A stretch of DNA of 64,000 bases, taken from positions 3,286,001-3,350,000 of the forward strand of contig NZ_JAUSWY010000001.1 of NCBI RefSeq assembly GCF_030815585.1. Direction: 5' to 3'. Positions 37,139-46,339 of this stretch are shown here, in pieces. Under the pieces are notes generated by a model that was not told the DNA's origin, searched no databases, and saw only the letters and a program-made list of their open reading frames with translations. A program made the translations under genes and the position numbers. This DNA is from Arthrobacter pascens. Its GTDB lineage: Bacteria > Actinomycetota > Actinomycetes > Actinomycetales > Micrococcaceae. The number at the start of each line of letters is the position of its first letter. Position 1 is the stretch's first letter.

Positions 37139-37375
37139 CGTAAGCTCCTACCCGCCCCGGAGATGATCGCCGAAGCCCATACACTGGGCTTGCCCGTCGT
37201 CCCGTGGACCGGGAACACCACCGCGGACATGGAGCACCTGATGGACCTGGGCGTGGACGGAATCATCACCGACTACCCCACCCGCCTCCGCACCCTCATG
37301 GAGGACCTCGGCCTGAAGCTGCCAAGTCGTACGGGGTGTAGAGCGTGGATCAGGGTCTTCCGCTCACTGCACTGA
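37139..37375 (+). pseudogene. C-terminal remnant of a glycerophosphodiester phosphodiesterase
   Basis: About 65 residues (EMIAEAHTLGLPVVPWTGN, then LMDLGVDGIITDYPTRLR) match the end of the GDPD TIM barrel. The catalytic N-terminal part is missing, so this is a dead 3' fragment. Confidence 0.65.
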
Positions 37376-37417
37376 GTTACGGGGACAGCTGATTCAGCAC
37401 GCGCGTACCCTGAAGCT

Positions 37418-37552
37418 ATGGAACCCGAAGTCCGGGGTCTCCGGCTCCGCACAGGCATCACCGTGCCGTGCCTGATCCAGGGCGAAGCCGACGCTCCGCC
37501 GGTGCTGCTGCCTCCCCCGGCCGACCCTCGCACGCCGTGGGACGCGCTGTGA
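37418..37552 (+). pseudogene. N-terminal stub, possibly of an alpha/beta hydrolase
   Basis: 44 codons beginning MEPEVRGLRLRTGITVPCL and then APPVLLPPPAD, which resembles the first strands of an alpha/beta hydrolase whose body has been lost. Its TGA overlaps the GTG of the next gene. Confidence 0.4.
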
Positions 37553-38103
37553 CGGGCCGCCCTTCAGCCTCCGTGGCTACGCGGTTGAAGGAAGTCTACG
37601 AAAACCTTCCGCTGCCTGCGCCCACCGTGGCCGCGCTGGCCATGGATCTCCTCCTTAACCGGCTCCGCCCCATGCCGCTTCCTGGCTCCAGTTCCCTCCA
37701 CCGGATGGCCGGGGCCGGACTGGTGCTCGCCGGCGTCGGCCTGAATCCTTGGGCTCTGGCTGAACGTCGACGCCGGTCCGCGGGCCCTTTCGCGCTGGAG
37801 GAGCCGGAGGAACTGGTCACCAGCGGCCCTTACGCAATCAGCCGCCATCCCATGTACGTGGGCTGGTGGCTCATCCAACTAGGCGCGGGAACCTTGGCCG
37901 GTTCATCCTGGGTCCTCGCGACGCTGCCGGCCGAATTGCTTGTGGAACACCGCTACATCCTCGGCGAAGAGGCCACGCTGGCCGAGCTCTTCGGGCAGTC
38001 CTACGCTGAGTACGCGGAGCGGGTTCCGCGTTACCTTGATTACCGGCGGGCGCAGGCAGCCCGGTTACCAGGGCTGGTGGTAGTGGCTGCGCTGGCGTTC
38101 TAG
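37549..38103 (+). CDS. ICMT/PEMT-like membrane methyltransferase
   Basis: 184 residues from the GTG at 37549; a later GTG at 37573 is possible. About four helices and the signature GPYAISRHPMYVGWWLIQLG, then EHRYILGEEATLAELFG, identify the isoprenylcysteine carboxyl methyltransferase / phospholipid N-methyltransferase family, which binds SAM at the membrane. The substrate is unknown. Confidence 0.8.
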   Translation: MTGRPSASVATRLKEVYENLPLPAPTVAALAMDLLLNRLRPMPLPGSSSLHRMAGAGLVLAGVGLNPWALAERRRRSAGPFALEEPEELVTSGPYAISRHPMYVGWWLIQLGAGTLAGSSWVLATLPAELLVEHRYILGEEATLAELFGQSYAEYAERVPRYLDYRRAQAARLPGLVVVAALAF

Positions 38104-38463
38104 GGGCATTAAGCAGCAAGTGCCGCGAATACCTTCACTTGAGAAGGTTTCCGCAGCACTTCAACCGCTCTGGTCTTCCCGCGCCACGAAGTGCCGGAGC
38201 GCATCCCTGTACACAGGGCGCTTAGACCACTGCCGCAGCGACAGAAAGTCAGACATGCGCGGGGCCTCGAGTGTGGGAGGCAGAGGCACGGCCGCCCGTA
38301 CGGGGTGTCGATCAGCCACGCAAGCGGACCGTTGGTTTACAGAGACGTGCTTTTGCCAGTGTGGGCGCATGTATCGGTCACAGGCCGCCCTTTTCGTTAC
38401 GGAGGCTGCTTGACATCCAAACGCCAACCCACCGGGGGCGCGCACAACGGTGCTGATGCCGCG
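38104..38463. other. gene-poor spacer
   Basis: About 360 bases between the convergent methyltransferase and acyltransferase genes. A leftward frame ending LSLRQWSKRPVYRDALRHF looks faintly protein-like and may be a gene fragment, but I cannot support a gene. Confidence 0.35.
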
Positions 38464-40617
38464 TCAGGGAAGCAAGGCGGCCGCCTCAGCCAGAGAGCGA
38501 CGCAACCACAGGGCGTAGTTGGTGGAGATGTGCTGAGCATCCTCATGGGTTGCATATCCCGCGACAACCGCGGGACAGACATCCTCCGCGCACAACCACG
38601 GAACTACGTCCACGTATTCCGCGCCACCGGCCTCGGCGACGCGCTTCTCCATCTCATTGTGTTCGGTGTCCACCGCGTAACTCCGCTGAGTGTGGCAGCG
38701 ACGGACGTCGTCGGAATTCGATGTGACGCAGTCCTGGGGATCCTTTTCCGAGTACGCGATGTCCCCGATCACGACCACACGATCACTTATCGCGCTCAAC
38801 GACTTTATGGTCGAGGCGAGACCCTCCTCCCAGGCCGCCTCCGTGTTTTCTTTGTCAGGGCGCCCATCCTTCTCAAGCCAAGTACCCTGACGCTGACCCG
38901 AGATGAGGACGACGCTCGGGCGAAGTGCCTCGATCTTCGCCAGCGAGTCAGCACGGAATGCCTTGCACTCGGGATAATCACCCTTGCGCTTCGCGTTGTA
39001 GACCGAAAAGTCGGCTGGCGGACACGAGAACATCGAAAAGACTTCGAAGCGCCGCCCAAGTTCAGTGGCTGTCACGCCGAGCGGACTTTCCCACATCTGA
39101 GCGTGCGAGTCGCCATAAACCACGACTGTCTCGCCGCCGCTGGCGTCACCATAGCTGCATTTGACTTTACCTGTTGGGGCATCCAGGCCCCTTATGCAGG
39201 CATGTTGATTGAAGAGGAATCTCCCAACAGGCGGCTCCGGCGGCCACCCTGCAACGTTTACGCTGTCAGCCACGGCCTTTGCCACTTCGTCAGCCGTCGG
39301 TAGGTCACTGCCACGGGCAACTGCAAACTCGCCGAATTGGTCTGCGGGGGAAGGCTTGGGCAGGATCGACACCAGAATGCTCGTGAGGCCAAGTGATAGC
39401 GCCACCAGTGCGGCGCCGAAAGCCACGCTGAGTGACGGCCGGCGGGCCTTGAGCCAACTGGAGTTCCGTACGGGCAATTCCACATACTTGAAGGTAACGA
39501 CAGACAAGGCCAGCGCCACACCGACAAAGGCAAGCTTGGTGGTCATCGCCAGTTCGGTCCCGAGCGATGCCGCGGCGAGGATCAGCACGGGCCAGTGCCA
39601 CAGGTACAGGGAATAAGAGAGCTTGCCAAGCCATTGCAGAGGCCGACACTGCAGGACCACTTCGGCTCCTCGATTCGGTGTGATTGTCCCGCCGATTATC
39701 ACAAGAACCGTTCCGCCAACCGGAAGAATAGCAGCGGATCCTGGGAACCTGGTGTACTCGTCCAGCGTGAGCGCTGCTGCCGCAATCGCGATGAGTCCAG
39801 ACACACTCGTAACGGCAGCAAGAAAAACCGGCAGCCGCATGATCGTCGGTGTGAGCACGGCAAGAATTGCGCCAGCCGCAAGTTCCCAAGTCCTCGTCAA
39901 GGGAGAGAAGTAGGCCGCACTCGCGTTCTCCGTCGTCGCGTACACCGACCACGTAAGGGAGACTGCAATCGTGACAGCGAGGAGAAGCGTCAGTCGCGTG
40001 CGTAGCGGAACTCTCCGTCCGATCGCAGCGACCGCCATCATTGAGACGGGCCAGAACAGGTAGAACTGCTCTTCGATGGCCAGTGACCAATAGTGCTGTA
40101 ACGGGGATGGAGGAAGGTCGCTGGCCCAGTAGTCCGTCCCTTGCGAGATTTCGCGAAAATTGCTGGCGAAAAGCGCGGCCCATTGCCCGTCTTCGGCGGT
40201 CCGAGCAGCACTCGTACCACCGACCAGCACGAAGGATGAGACCACTGTGACGGCGAGGACAAGAGTCGCGGCAGGCAGGATTCGCCGAGCCCGCCGTGCA
40301 TAGAACCCCAAGAGGGAGATCCGCCTACCCCGTTCAGCTTCTTTGAGCAGGAGGCCGGTGATGAGGAAGCCGGAGACCACGAAGAAGACGTCGACACCGA
40401 CGTAGCCTCCTTGCAACGCCGGCACGCCTACATGGTTCAGCACGACCAGTAGAACTGCGATCGCGCGAAGACCCTCTATGTCCGGACGGAACGTCCGTGG
40501 AACCGATGAAGGGCGATCGGCTCCCTTCGTGGCGAGCTTACGCGTTAGCAGCCGGCGTCGGCGTTTACGCGCGTCAACGTGGTTTCCATTGAGCAATCCA
40601 CTGGCCAGATGCACCAT
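38464..40617 (-). CDS. membrane O-acyltransferase fused to SGNH domain
   Basis: 717 residues. After a basic N-terminus, FRPDIEGLRAIAVLLVVLNH starts an acyltransferase-3 domain of about ten helices, with the catalytic His in the NH pair. Periplasmic-type SGNH sequence follows from about residue 420: KCSYGDASGGETVVVYGDSHAQMW, then HISTNYALWLRRSL with the late His. OafA-type proteins move acetyl groups onto cell-wall or surface glycans. Monocistronic. Confidence 0.9.
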   Translation of the reverse strand: MVHLASGLLNGNHVDARKRRRRLLTRKLATKGADRPSSVPRTFRPDIEGLRAIAVLLVVLNHVGVPALQGGYVGVDVFFVVSGFLITGLLLKEAERGRRISLLGFYARRARRILPAATLVLAVTVVSSFVLVGGTSAARTAEDGQWAALFASNFREISQGTDYWASDLPPSPLQHYWSLAIEEQFYLFWPVSMMAVAAIGRRVPLRTRLTLLLAVTIAVSLTWSVYATTENASAAYFSPLTRTWELAAGAILAVLTPTIMRLPVFLAAVTSVSGLIAIAAAALTLDEYTRFPGSAAILPVGGTVLVIIGGTITPNRGAEVVLQCRPLQWLGKLSYSLYLWHWPVLILAAASLGTELAMTTKLAFVGVALALSVVTFKYVELPVRNSSWLKARRPSLSVAFGAALVALSLGLTSILVSILPKPSPADQFGEFAVARGSDLPTADEVAKAVADSVNVAGWPPEPPVGRFLFNQHACIRGLDAPTGKVKCSYGDASGGETVVVYGDSHAQMWESPLGVTATELGRRFEVFSMFSCPPADFSVYNAKRKGDYPECKAFRADSLAKIEALRPSVVLISGQRQGTWLEKDGRPDKENTEAAWEEGLASTIKSLSAISDRVVVIGDIAYSEKDPQDCVTSNSDDVRRCHTQRSYAVDTEHNEMEKRVAEAGGAEYVDVVPWLCAEDVCPAVVAGYATHEDAQHISTNYALWLRRSLAEAAALLP

Positions 40618-40735
40618 GTCGCCCCTTTGGCCCGACGTCTCTTACCGGCTCGTGCGGCCGACCGTACCGCTCTTTGCGGTCAGAATCAATGCATTTCCCC
40701 GATGTTGGCGGCAGAGTCGGCGGGATAATGGAAGC

Positions 40736-41058
40736 ATGACCGATCAGGATCAGGACCGGGACCCCTGGGAGGAGTTCGACCGGCTCAAGCCCGCCGGCCC
40801 GGACCGCGTCGCAGGCTACCCCGGCGGAGAGCCGCAGGGCTTTGGCTTCCGGACCGGTGTGCGCAGCGCACGGGTGGCCTTCGGTTCGCCGTCTACGCGC
40901 TGATCCTCGGAACCGCGCTGGTCCTCACCGGCGCCGTCGTCTTCATCAGCCAAGGCCAATGGCTGCTGCTCGGACTGATGGTGCTGATCGAGGCGGTCTT
41001 CGTCTTTGGCTTCATCCGGCTCGTAAACCAGGCACGCAACCGCCGCTCAGCGGGGTAG
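40736..41058 (+). pseudogene. frameshifted small membrane protein
   Basis: The ATG at 40736 opens MTDQDQDRDPWEEFDRLKPAG, which stops at 40903. A different frame continues FAVYALILGTALVLTGAVVF and ends at 41058. The two halves look like one ~108-residue protein with a C-terminal pair of helices, separated by a one-base loss near the G triplet at 40872-40874. It could be a real frameshift or a sequencing error. Confidence 0.55.
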
Positions 41059-41180
41059 AAATAACCTGACGCGAGTGTCGCTACTCACGGCTGCTATGGC
41101 GGGAGAACACCTCATTAATCGGGTAAAATTGGTGGAGGAATTGTTCGGCCCAGAGCCCGGTTCCACTCCTCCCCCTTGAA

Positions 41181-42446
41181 ATGGAACACTCCCCCATGTC
41201 CTCCGCGATTTCCGCGCCGGCAACCCAGCGTTTCCCGCTGGCCGCCATGATGGTCCTGGCCACCATCGCCTTCACCGCTATCACCACCGAACTGCTCCCC
41301 TCCGGCCTGCTCCCCCAGATCAGCTCCGGCCTCAACGTCTCCGAACCGGTGGCCGGCTACCTCGCCGCAGCCTACGCCGCCGTCATCGTCATCACGGTGG
41401 TGCCGGCCGCACGGCTGCTGGGCAAGGTCCCGCGGCGGCCCCTGCTCGTAGCGCTCGTCCTGACGTTCGCCATCAGCAACGCAATGGTGGGCCTCGCCCC
41501 CGACTTCACCGCAGCGATGGTTGCCAGGCTGGTGGGCGGCCTGGCCCACGGACTGCTCTGGACCACCATGGCCCCCTACGTCACGCGGGTGGTCCCGGCC
41601 CACAAGGTAGGCAAGGCCCTTGCCGTCGTCTTCAGCGGCAACAGCCTGGGCCTGGCAATCGGCGCGCCCATCGGCACCGCCCTGGGCGGCTTCCTCGGCT
41701 GGCGCGCCGCGTTCCTGTTCCTCGCCGGCTTCAGCCTGCTGCTCGCCGTCCTGGCCTTCTGGCTCCTGCCGTCCGCCCGACGCGCCGCGGGCGAGGCCCG
41801 CCCGTCCCTGCGCAAAGCAATCGCCCAGCCCGGCGTGAAGCCCGTTGCCATCGCATGGCCGCTGATGATCCTGGCCCACTTCGCGCTCTTCACCTACATC
41901 GCCCCGTTCATCCGCGACGCCGGCCTGCCCGACTATGCCATCAGTCTCTCCCTCACCGTCCTGGGCGTCTCCGGCCTGGTCGGCATCTGGATCGCGGGCC
42001 TCACCGTCGATTCGCATCCCCGCCGTTCGCTCCTGATCACGACGGCGGCAATCGCCGTCTCGATGCTCCTGTTGCCGTTCGTGGGCGGCAGCCTTCCCTT
42101 TGCGCTGGTGCTGATGACCGTGTGGGGCGCCGGCCTGGGAGCGATCGGCATCTACAACCAGTCAGCCATCCTCCGCGCCGGCCGCGAAAACAAGGACGCC
42201 GCCAACGGTTTGACGGTCCTGACCATCCAGCTCGGCATCACCATCGGTGCCCTCTACGGCTCCGCTGCCCTGGTGGTGGCCGGCCCGCTGCTGGTACCGG
42301 CCGCCGCGGCACTCCCGGTCATCGCCGCCCTCCTCGTCACCATCGGCGGCAGGAAGGCTGCCTACCCGCCGGGCCCCCGCGAATCGGTGTGGAAGAGCCC
42401 GCGGCCTGTCAAGGAAACCGAGGGCACGCGGTTGCCAGTTCGATAA
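41181..42446 (+). CDS. MFS transporter (DHA1/AraJ-like)
   Basis: 421 residues, 12 helices. AAYAAVIVITVVPAARLLGKVPRRPLLVALVL and GLAHGLLWTTMAPYVTRVVPAHKVGKALAVV are the DHA1-type signatures of drug or arabinose exporters. ATG at 41181; an in-frame ATG 15 bases later is possible. It is likely monocistronic, with an inverted repeat after the stop. Confidence 0.88.
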   Translation: MEHSPMSSAISAPATQRFPLAAMMVLATIAFTAITTELLPSGLLPQISSGLNVSEPVAGYLAAAYAAVIVITVVPAARLLGKVPRRPLLVALVLTFAISNAMVGLAPDFTAAMVARLVGGLAHGLLWTTMAPYVTRVVPAHKVGKALAVVFSGNSLGLAIGAPIGTALGGFLGWRAAFLFLAGFSLLLAVLAFWLLPSARRAAGEARPSLRKAIAQPGVKPVAIAWPLMILAHFALFTYIAPFIRDAGLPDYAISLSLTVLGVSGLVGIWIAGLTVDSHPRRSLLITTAAIAVSMLLLPFVGGSLPFALVLMTVWGAGLGAIGIYNQSAILRAGRENKDAANGLTVLTIQLGITIGALYGSAALVVAGPLLVPAAAALPVIAALLVTIGGRKAAYPPGPRESVWKSPRPVKETEGTRLPVR

Positions 42447-42459
42447 TCCGCAGTAACCC

Positions 42460-42525
42460 CCTTCACGCGCATCGCTCCCCGCCGAGTAAGCAGCTTCAGG
42501 GAGCTATCACGGCGGGGCGTGAAGG
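42460..42525 (+). terminator. imperfect inverted repeat after the MFS gene
   Basis: CCTTCACG (42460-42467) and CCCCGCCG (42477-42484) pair with CGGCGGGG (42510-42517) and CGTGAAGG (42518-42525), with a 9-nt bulge on the left arm. It lies 13 bases after the MFS stop codon. No T-run follows. Confidence 0.45.
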
Positions 42526-42676
42526 CTCGGTGCGGAATCGGATCCTAGGCAAGCGTCACTCCAGGCGAGGGTCTTCCCTATTGCAGGAACCAGCCAGCCT
42601 TCGCACACCTGAAGGGCCGGTATAGGGTGGTGCGTTTTAGCCCGGTCTTGGCGGTGATCTCCTTCCTCGTTGCGTG

Positions 42677-43672
42677 TCAGTTGCGCGACAACCTGCCCTG
42701 CTCGAAGAAGCTCCACATCAAGTCATTGGCGCTGATCTCCTGGGTGGTTACGCCGGCTCCCGGGAAGGCGGCGGCGTTGCCGCCGGGCCATGTATGTCCG
42801 CCGCCATTCACGACGTACTGCTGCACCACCGCGTTCTGTGGGCAACCGCGGTGGGTCACCAGCGAGACGTTGGGACTGACTCGCGTGTCCTTTGTTGTGT
42901 GGCAGCCGTTGATCTCGGCCCATCGCTGCGAGGCAGCGAGTGCACCGTAGCCCCAGTAGGGCGCTCCCCCTCCGGCGAACGGGTTGACCGGGTCAGCCGT
43001 GCCGTTAAACGTGATCACTCGAACTCCCCGGCTGGGTATACAGGTGGCCGGGTCGGGGACGGCGCTGCCCGCCGTGAGCGGGGCTCCTGCGCGCAAACCT
43101 GCGACAGGTGCGATTGCTGCAACGAGTTCCGGATGTTCGCAGGCGAACTGGGACACCATGCGCCCGCCGCCCGAATAGCCCGCGGCGTACACGCGACTTC
43201 CGTCCACACAACCACCGTCAACAAGCGTGCCGATGAGGTCTTGCAGGAAGGCCACATCGTCGGGTGCGCCAGCGACGTCAGTGCCGGTGAAGGGCACATT
43301 CCATACGAACCCGGCTGGTGCTGGAATCGCGCCTTGAGGCGCTGCGACGATGAACCCTTCGCGCTGCGCCGTCTGATCGAGCCTGGTCCTCATCAATTCC
43401 TCGTTGGGCGTGCTGTTGCTACCGTGCAGGTCAAGGACGAGGGGTAAGGCGCGGGCATCTTCGCCGGTCGAGGGGACGTGCACAACGACCGTACGGTCGC
43501 GACTGCCCGATGTAATTGTGATTGTGGTGCGTCCGGGGCCAAGGCCGCATTGAGACCGGCTCTCATGAGGGCCAGGCTCATCCCTTGGTACGGCGCTGAC
43601 CGATGGAGCGACGGCGAGCGGCGCAGCGAGCATAAGCCCGGCAAGGCCAAGTGTGGTTATTCGACGGAGCAA
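42677..43672 (-). CDS. secreted PHB-depolymerase/feruloyl-esterase-like protein
   Basis: 331 residues. A signal peptide with n-region MLRRITTLG and cleavage near AVA/VSA-V. The alpha/beta hydrolase domain has LVLDLHGSNSTP (oxyanion) and GYSGGGRM, with Ser 167 as nucleophile. HTWPGG near the end carries the His. The family includes extracellular esterases of lignocellulose and polyhydroxyalkanoates (LpqC-like). Monocistronic. Confidence 0.88.
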   Translation of the reverse strand: MLRRITTLGLAGLMLAAPLAVAPSVSAVPRDEPGPHESRSQCGLGPGRTTITITSGSRDRTVVVHVPSTGEDARALPLVLDLHGSNSTPNEELMRTRLDQTAQREGFIVAAPQGAIPAPAGFVWNVPFTGTDVAGAPDDVAFLQDLIGTLVDGGCVDGSRVYAAGYSGGGRMVSQFACEHPELVAAIAPVAGLRAGAPLTAGSAVPDPATCIPSRGVRVITFNGTADPVNPFAGGGAPYWGYGALAASQRWAEINGCHTTKDTRVSPNVSLVTHRGCPQNAVVQQYVVNGGGHTWPGGNAAAFPGAGVTTQEISANDLMWSFFEQGRLSRN

Positions 43673-43789
43673 AGGGCTCTCTTCTCTTCATTGAGGCGGC
43701 ATCGGACGTGCGCCCGATCGTTTCAGCGACACGCAAGCGCATCATTTTTTCCTGGGACAATCCGTTGGCCGGGCATCCGGACCCAAAGC

Positions 43790-43824
43790 GGCCGGACCGG
43801 TTCCCAAAGGGATCCGGTCCGGCC
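43790..43824 (-). terminator. strong stem-loop after the beta-glucosidase gene
   Basis: An 11-bp perfect stem GGCCGGACCGG (43790-43800) / CCGGTCCGGCC (43814-43824) with a 13-nt loop, 17 bases after the gene's stop on the minus strand. Confidence 0.65.
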
Positions 43825-43840
43825 GTGGTCGGTTCTGGCG

Positions 43841-46339
43841 CTAGCGGACTTCGACTTCCAGCGCCTCAAAAGCATCGGCTGCGTGGCGGCCCACGAGGAT
43901 CCGGAAGGTTCCGCGCTCAAACTGCCAGCCGCCGTCGTAGTGGGCGAATGACCGGGCCGGAATGCGGATCTCCACGCTTTCGGTACCGGCGGGGGCCAGG
44001 TGTGTTCCCGCATAGCCCGCGAGCCAGCGGACGGGGCGTTCCACTGCGGAATCCGGGCGCTCAAGATACACCTGGACCACTTCGCGGCCGGTGCGGCTAC
44101 CGGTGTTGCGGACCGGCACGTGGACGACCACGTCGTTGCCGGCAGGGACTGACTGCGGTGCGTGCGGCGCGCCGAGGTCGAAGGTGGTGTAGCCCAGCCC
44201 ATAGCCAAATGGCAGGGCCGGGGCGGCGCCGCCTTCGGCCTGCTGCTTGAGCCATGCCCGGTAGCCCACGTGGATGCCCTCGGAGTAAACGACCTTGCCG
44301 TCTACGGGGGTGGTGTTGAGCACCGGCACGTCCTGGAGGGCGGCGGGCCAGGTGGTGGGCAGGCGGCCGCCGGGTTCCTCGGCACCAAGCAGGATGTCGG
44401 CGATGGCACGGCCGAATTCCTGGCCGCCAAACCAGCCCAGCAGGACTGCTCCTACCTTGTCGAGCCACGGCATCAGGACCGGTGAGCCGGAGTTGACCAC
44501 AACAATGGTGCGCGGGTTGACCGCGGCCACTGCCTCCACCAGCTGGTTTTGGTGGCCGGGGAGGTCCAGGTCCTTGCGGTCGAAGCCTTCGGATTCAATA
44601 GCGGCGCTGGTCCCGACCACCACGATTGCCACGTCGGCAGCCTTTGCCGCTTCCACTGCTGCGTCAATTTCGGCCTGCGGATCGTCCACGACGGTTTCCT
44701 CGCCAAGGAGGATGGCGGTGAAAGGAATGACCTGCTGCTTTGGCAGTTGGTAGACCGCCTCGATGCGCACTGGTTCGCCGGCAACGGTTTCCAAGCGGTG
44801 GACGGTCTTGGGCGGGTCGAAGAGCGCCGCGCCGAGCACGTCGGTGTCGTCCTCGATGTCCCCGTTGAACACCTCTTCGCCCTGCAGGGACAGTTGGATG
44901 TGGCCCACGGTTCCGACGCCCAGGTGGTGGATGCCCGCCGTCGGGGCGGTCCAGTCAGCTTCCATGCGGATGGCGGCAGCGCCATCCGGGATCCCGACGC
45001 CGAACCAGATCAGGTGGGACGCGAGACGGTCCTCGCCTGAGATTTCCGAGCCGTCTTCAGCCAGGAAGGTCACCCGCATGCCCGGCACGTTCGTGACCGG
45101 GTTGTGCAGGGAGGTGCGCGGGAAGGCCTGCAGGCCTTCGGCTACCTTGGCGCCGCGGGCGTAGCTCACGCTGACGCCCTCGGGCAGGGCTTCACGGAGG
45201 CCTTCAAGGGGTGAGACCGTGTACTTGGGCATGACGGTGGCGCTGCCGCCGCCCTGCGTGCGCGCTTCCTCGGCGTTGTGCCCGCTGACCGCGACGCTGG
45301 CAAGCGCGGCCGGGTTCAGGGGCAGGATCCCGTCTTTGTTGCGGACCAGGACCGCGCCGCGGACTGCCACTTCACGTGCCACGGCGGCGGCGTCCAGGGC
45401 TGCCGGAAGCTCTGCCACTGCGGGGGCGACGCCTTCGAGGGAACCGACACGGGCGGCGAGGCGGAGGATGCGGATGACCTTTTCGAGGATGGCGGTCCGG
45501 CTGACGCGGCCTTCGTTCACGGCGGCGAGCAGCTTCGGTCCCCAATGGCCTACCGGGCCGGGCATTTCCAGGTCCTGGTTGGCGTTCGCCGCCTCCACGG
45601 AGCGGACGCCGGTCCAGTCCGAGACCACCACGCCGTCAAAGCCCCATTCCGTGGACAGCGGCGTTTTCAGGAGCTCGTTTTCGCTGGCGGTGGTGCCGTT
45701 GATGGAGTTGTAGGAGCTCATCACCAGCCAGGCACGGGCCTCCGTAATGGCGTCCTCGAAAGCGGCGAGGTACAGCTCGCGCAGCGGACGCTCGTCCACG
45801 ACGGAATCGGCGGTGAAGCGGTCCGTCTCCGCCTCGTTGGCGAGGTAGTGCTTGGGGGTGGCCCCGACGCCCATGGACTGTACGCCGGCCACGTAGCCGG
45901 CAGCCAGCGTGGCAGTGAGGCGGGGATCTTCGCTCATGCACTCAAAGTGCCGGCCGCCCAGCGGGGAGCGGTGCAGGTTGATAGTGGGTCCCAGCACGGC
46001 GTGGACGCCCTTGCGGCGGGCTTCCTGGCCCAGGACCTGGCCATAGCGGCGGGCCGTTTCCACGCTCCACGTGGCGGACAGCGCTGACGACGACGGCAAG
46101 GAGACTGAGTCATGCCGCTCGTCGAAGTCCTCGCCGCGGACGCCCGACGGGCCGTCGGAGAGGACCACGCGGGAGAGGCCGATGGAAGGAAGTTCGTGGG
46201 TGGCCCATACGTCGGCGCCCGTCAGCAGTTGAATCTGCTGTTCGAGGGGAAGGTTCTCGGCAAGTTCGCGGATCAGCGCTTCGGCGTCGGGCGAACCTGA
46301 CGGGAGCGCCGTCACGGCTGGAGAAAGGGTGGGGTTCAT
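43841..46339 (-). CDS. bglB: GH3-family beta-glucosidase with PA14 and Fn3-like domains
   Basis: 832 residues. GH3 N domain with the nucleophile D241 in VVSDWTG and KHYLANEAETDR. GH3 C domain from about 330 (GAVLVRNKDGILPL). A PA14 domain is inserted at about 420-560 (EADWTAPTAGIHHLGV). The C-terminus has a fibronectin III-like domain (GREVVQVYLERP). It hydrolyses beta-glucosides, probably in the cytoplasm, as no signal is seen. Its start nearly touches the MFS gene, so the two form an uptake-and-cleavage operon under the divergent TetR gene. Confidence 0.92.
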   Translation of the reverse strand: MNPTLSPAVTALPSGSPDAEALIRELAENLPLEQQIQLLTGADVWATHELPSIGLSRVVLSDGPSGVRGEDFDERHDSVSLPSSSALSATWSVETARRYGQVLGQEARRKGVHAVLGPTINLHRSPLGGRHFECMSEDPRLTATLAAGYVAGVQSMGVGATPKHYLANEAETDRFTADSVVDERPLRELYLAAFEDAITEARAWLVMSSYNSINGTTASENELLKTPLSTEWGFDGVVVSDWTGVRSVEAANANQDLEMPGPVGHWGPKLLAAVNEGRVSRTAILEKVIRILRLAARVGSLEGVAPAVAELPAALDAAAVAREVAVRGAVLVRNKDGILPLNPAALASVAVSGHNAEEARTQGGGSATVMPKYTVSPLEGLREALPEGVSVSYARGAKVAEGLQAFPRTSLHNPVTNVPGMRVTFLAEDGSEISGEDRLASHLIWFGVGIPDGAAAIRMEADWTAPTAGIHHLGVGTVGHIQLSLQGEEVFNGDIEDDTDVLGAALFDPPKTVHRLETVAGEPVRIEAVYQLPKQQVIPFTAILLGEETVVDDPQAEIDAAVEAAKAADVAIVVVGTSAAIESEGFDRKDLDLPGHQNQLVEAVAAVNPRTIVVVNSGSPVLMPWLDKVGAVLLGWFGGQEFGRAIADILLGAEEPGGRLPTTWPAALQDVPVLNTTPVDGKVVYSEGIHVGYRAWLKQQAEGGAAPALPFGYGLGYTTFDLGAPHAPQSVPAGNDVVVHVPVRNTGSRTGREVVQVYLERPDSAVERPVRWLAGYAGTHLAPAGTESVEIRIPARSFAHYDGGWQFERGTFRILVGRHAADAFEALEVEVR

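Noticed and set aside
38161..38445. Small genes on both strands before the acyltransferase
   Set aside because: Neither frame has a ribosome-binding site or recognisable domain; at best a gene fragment.
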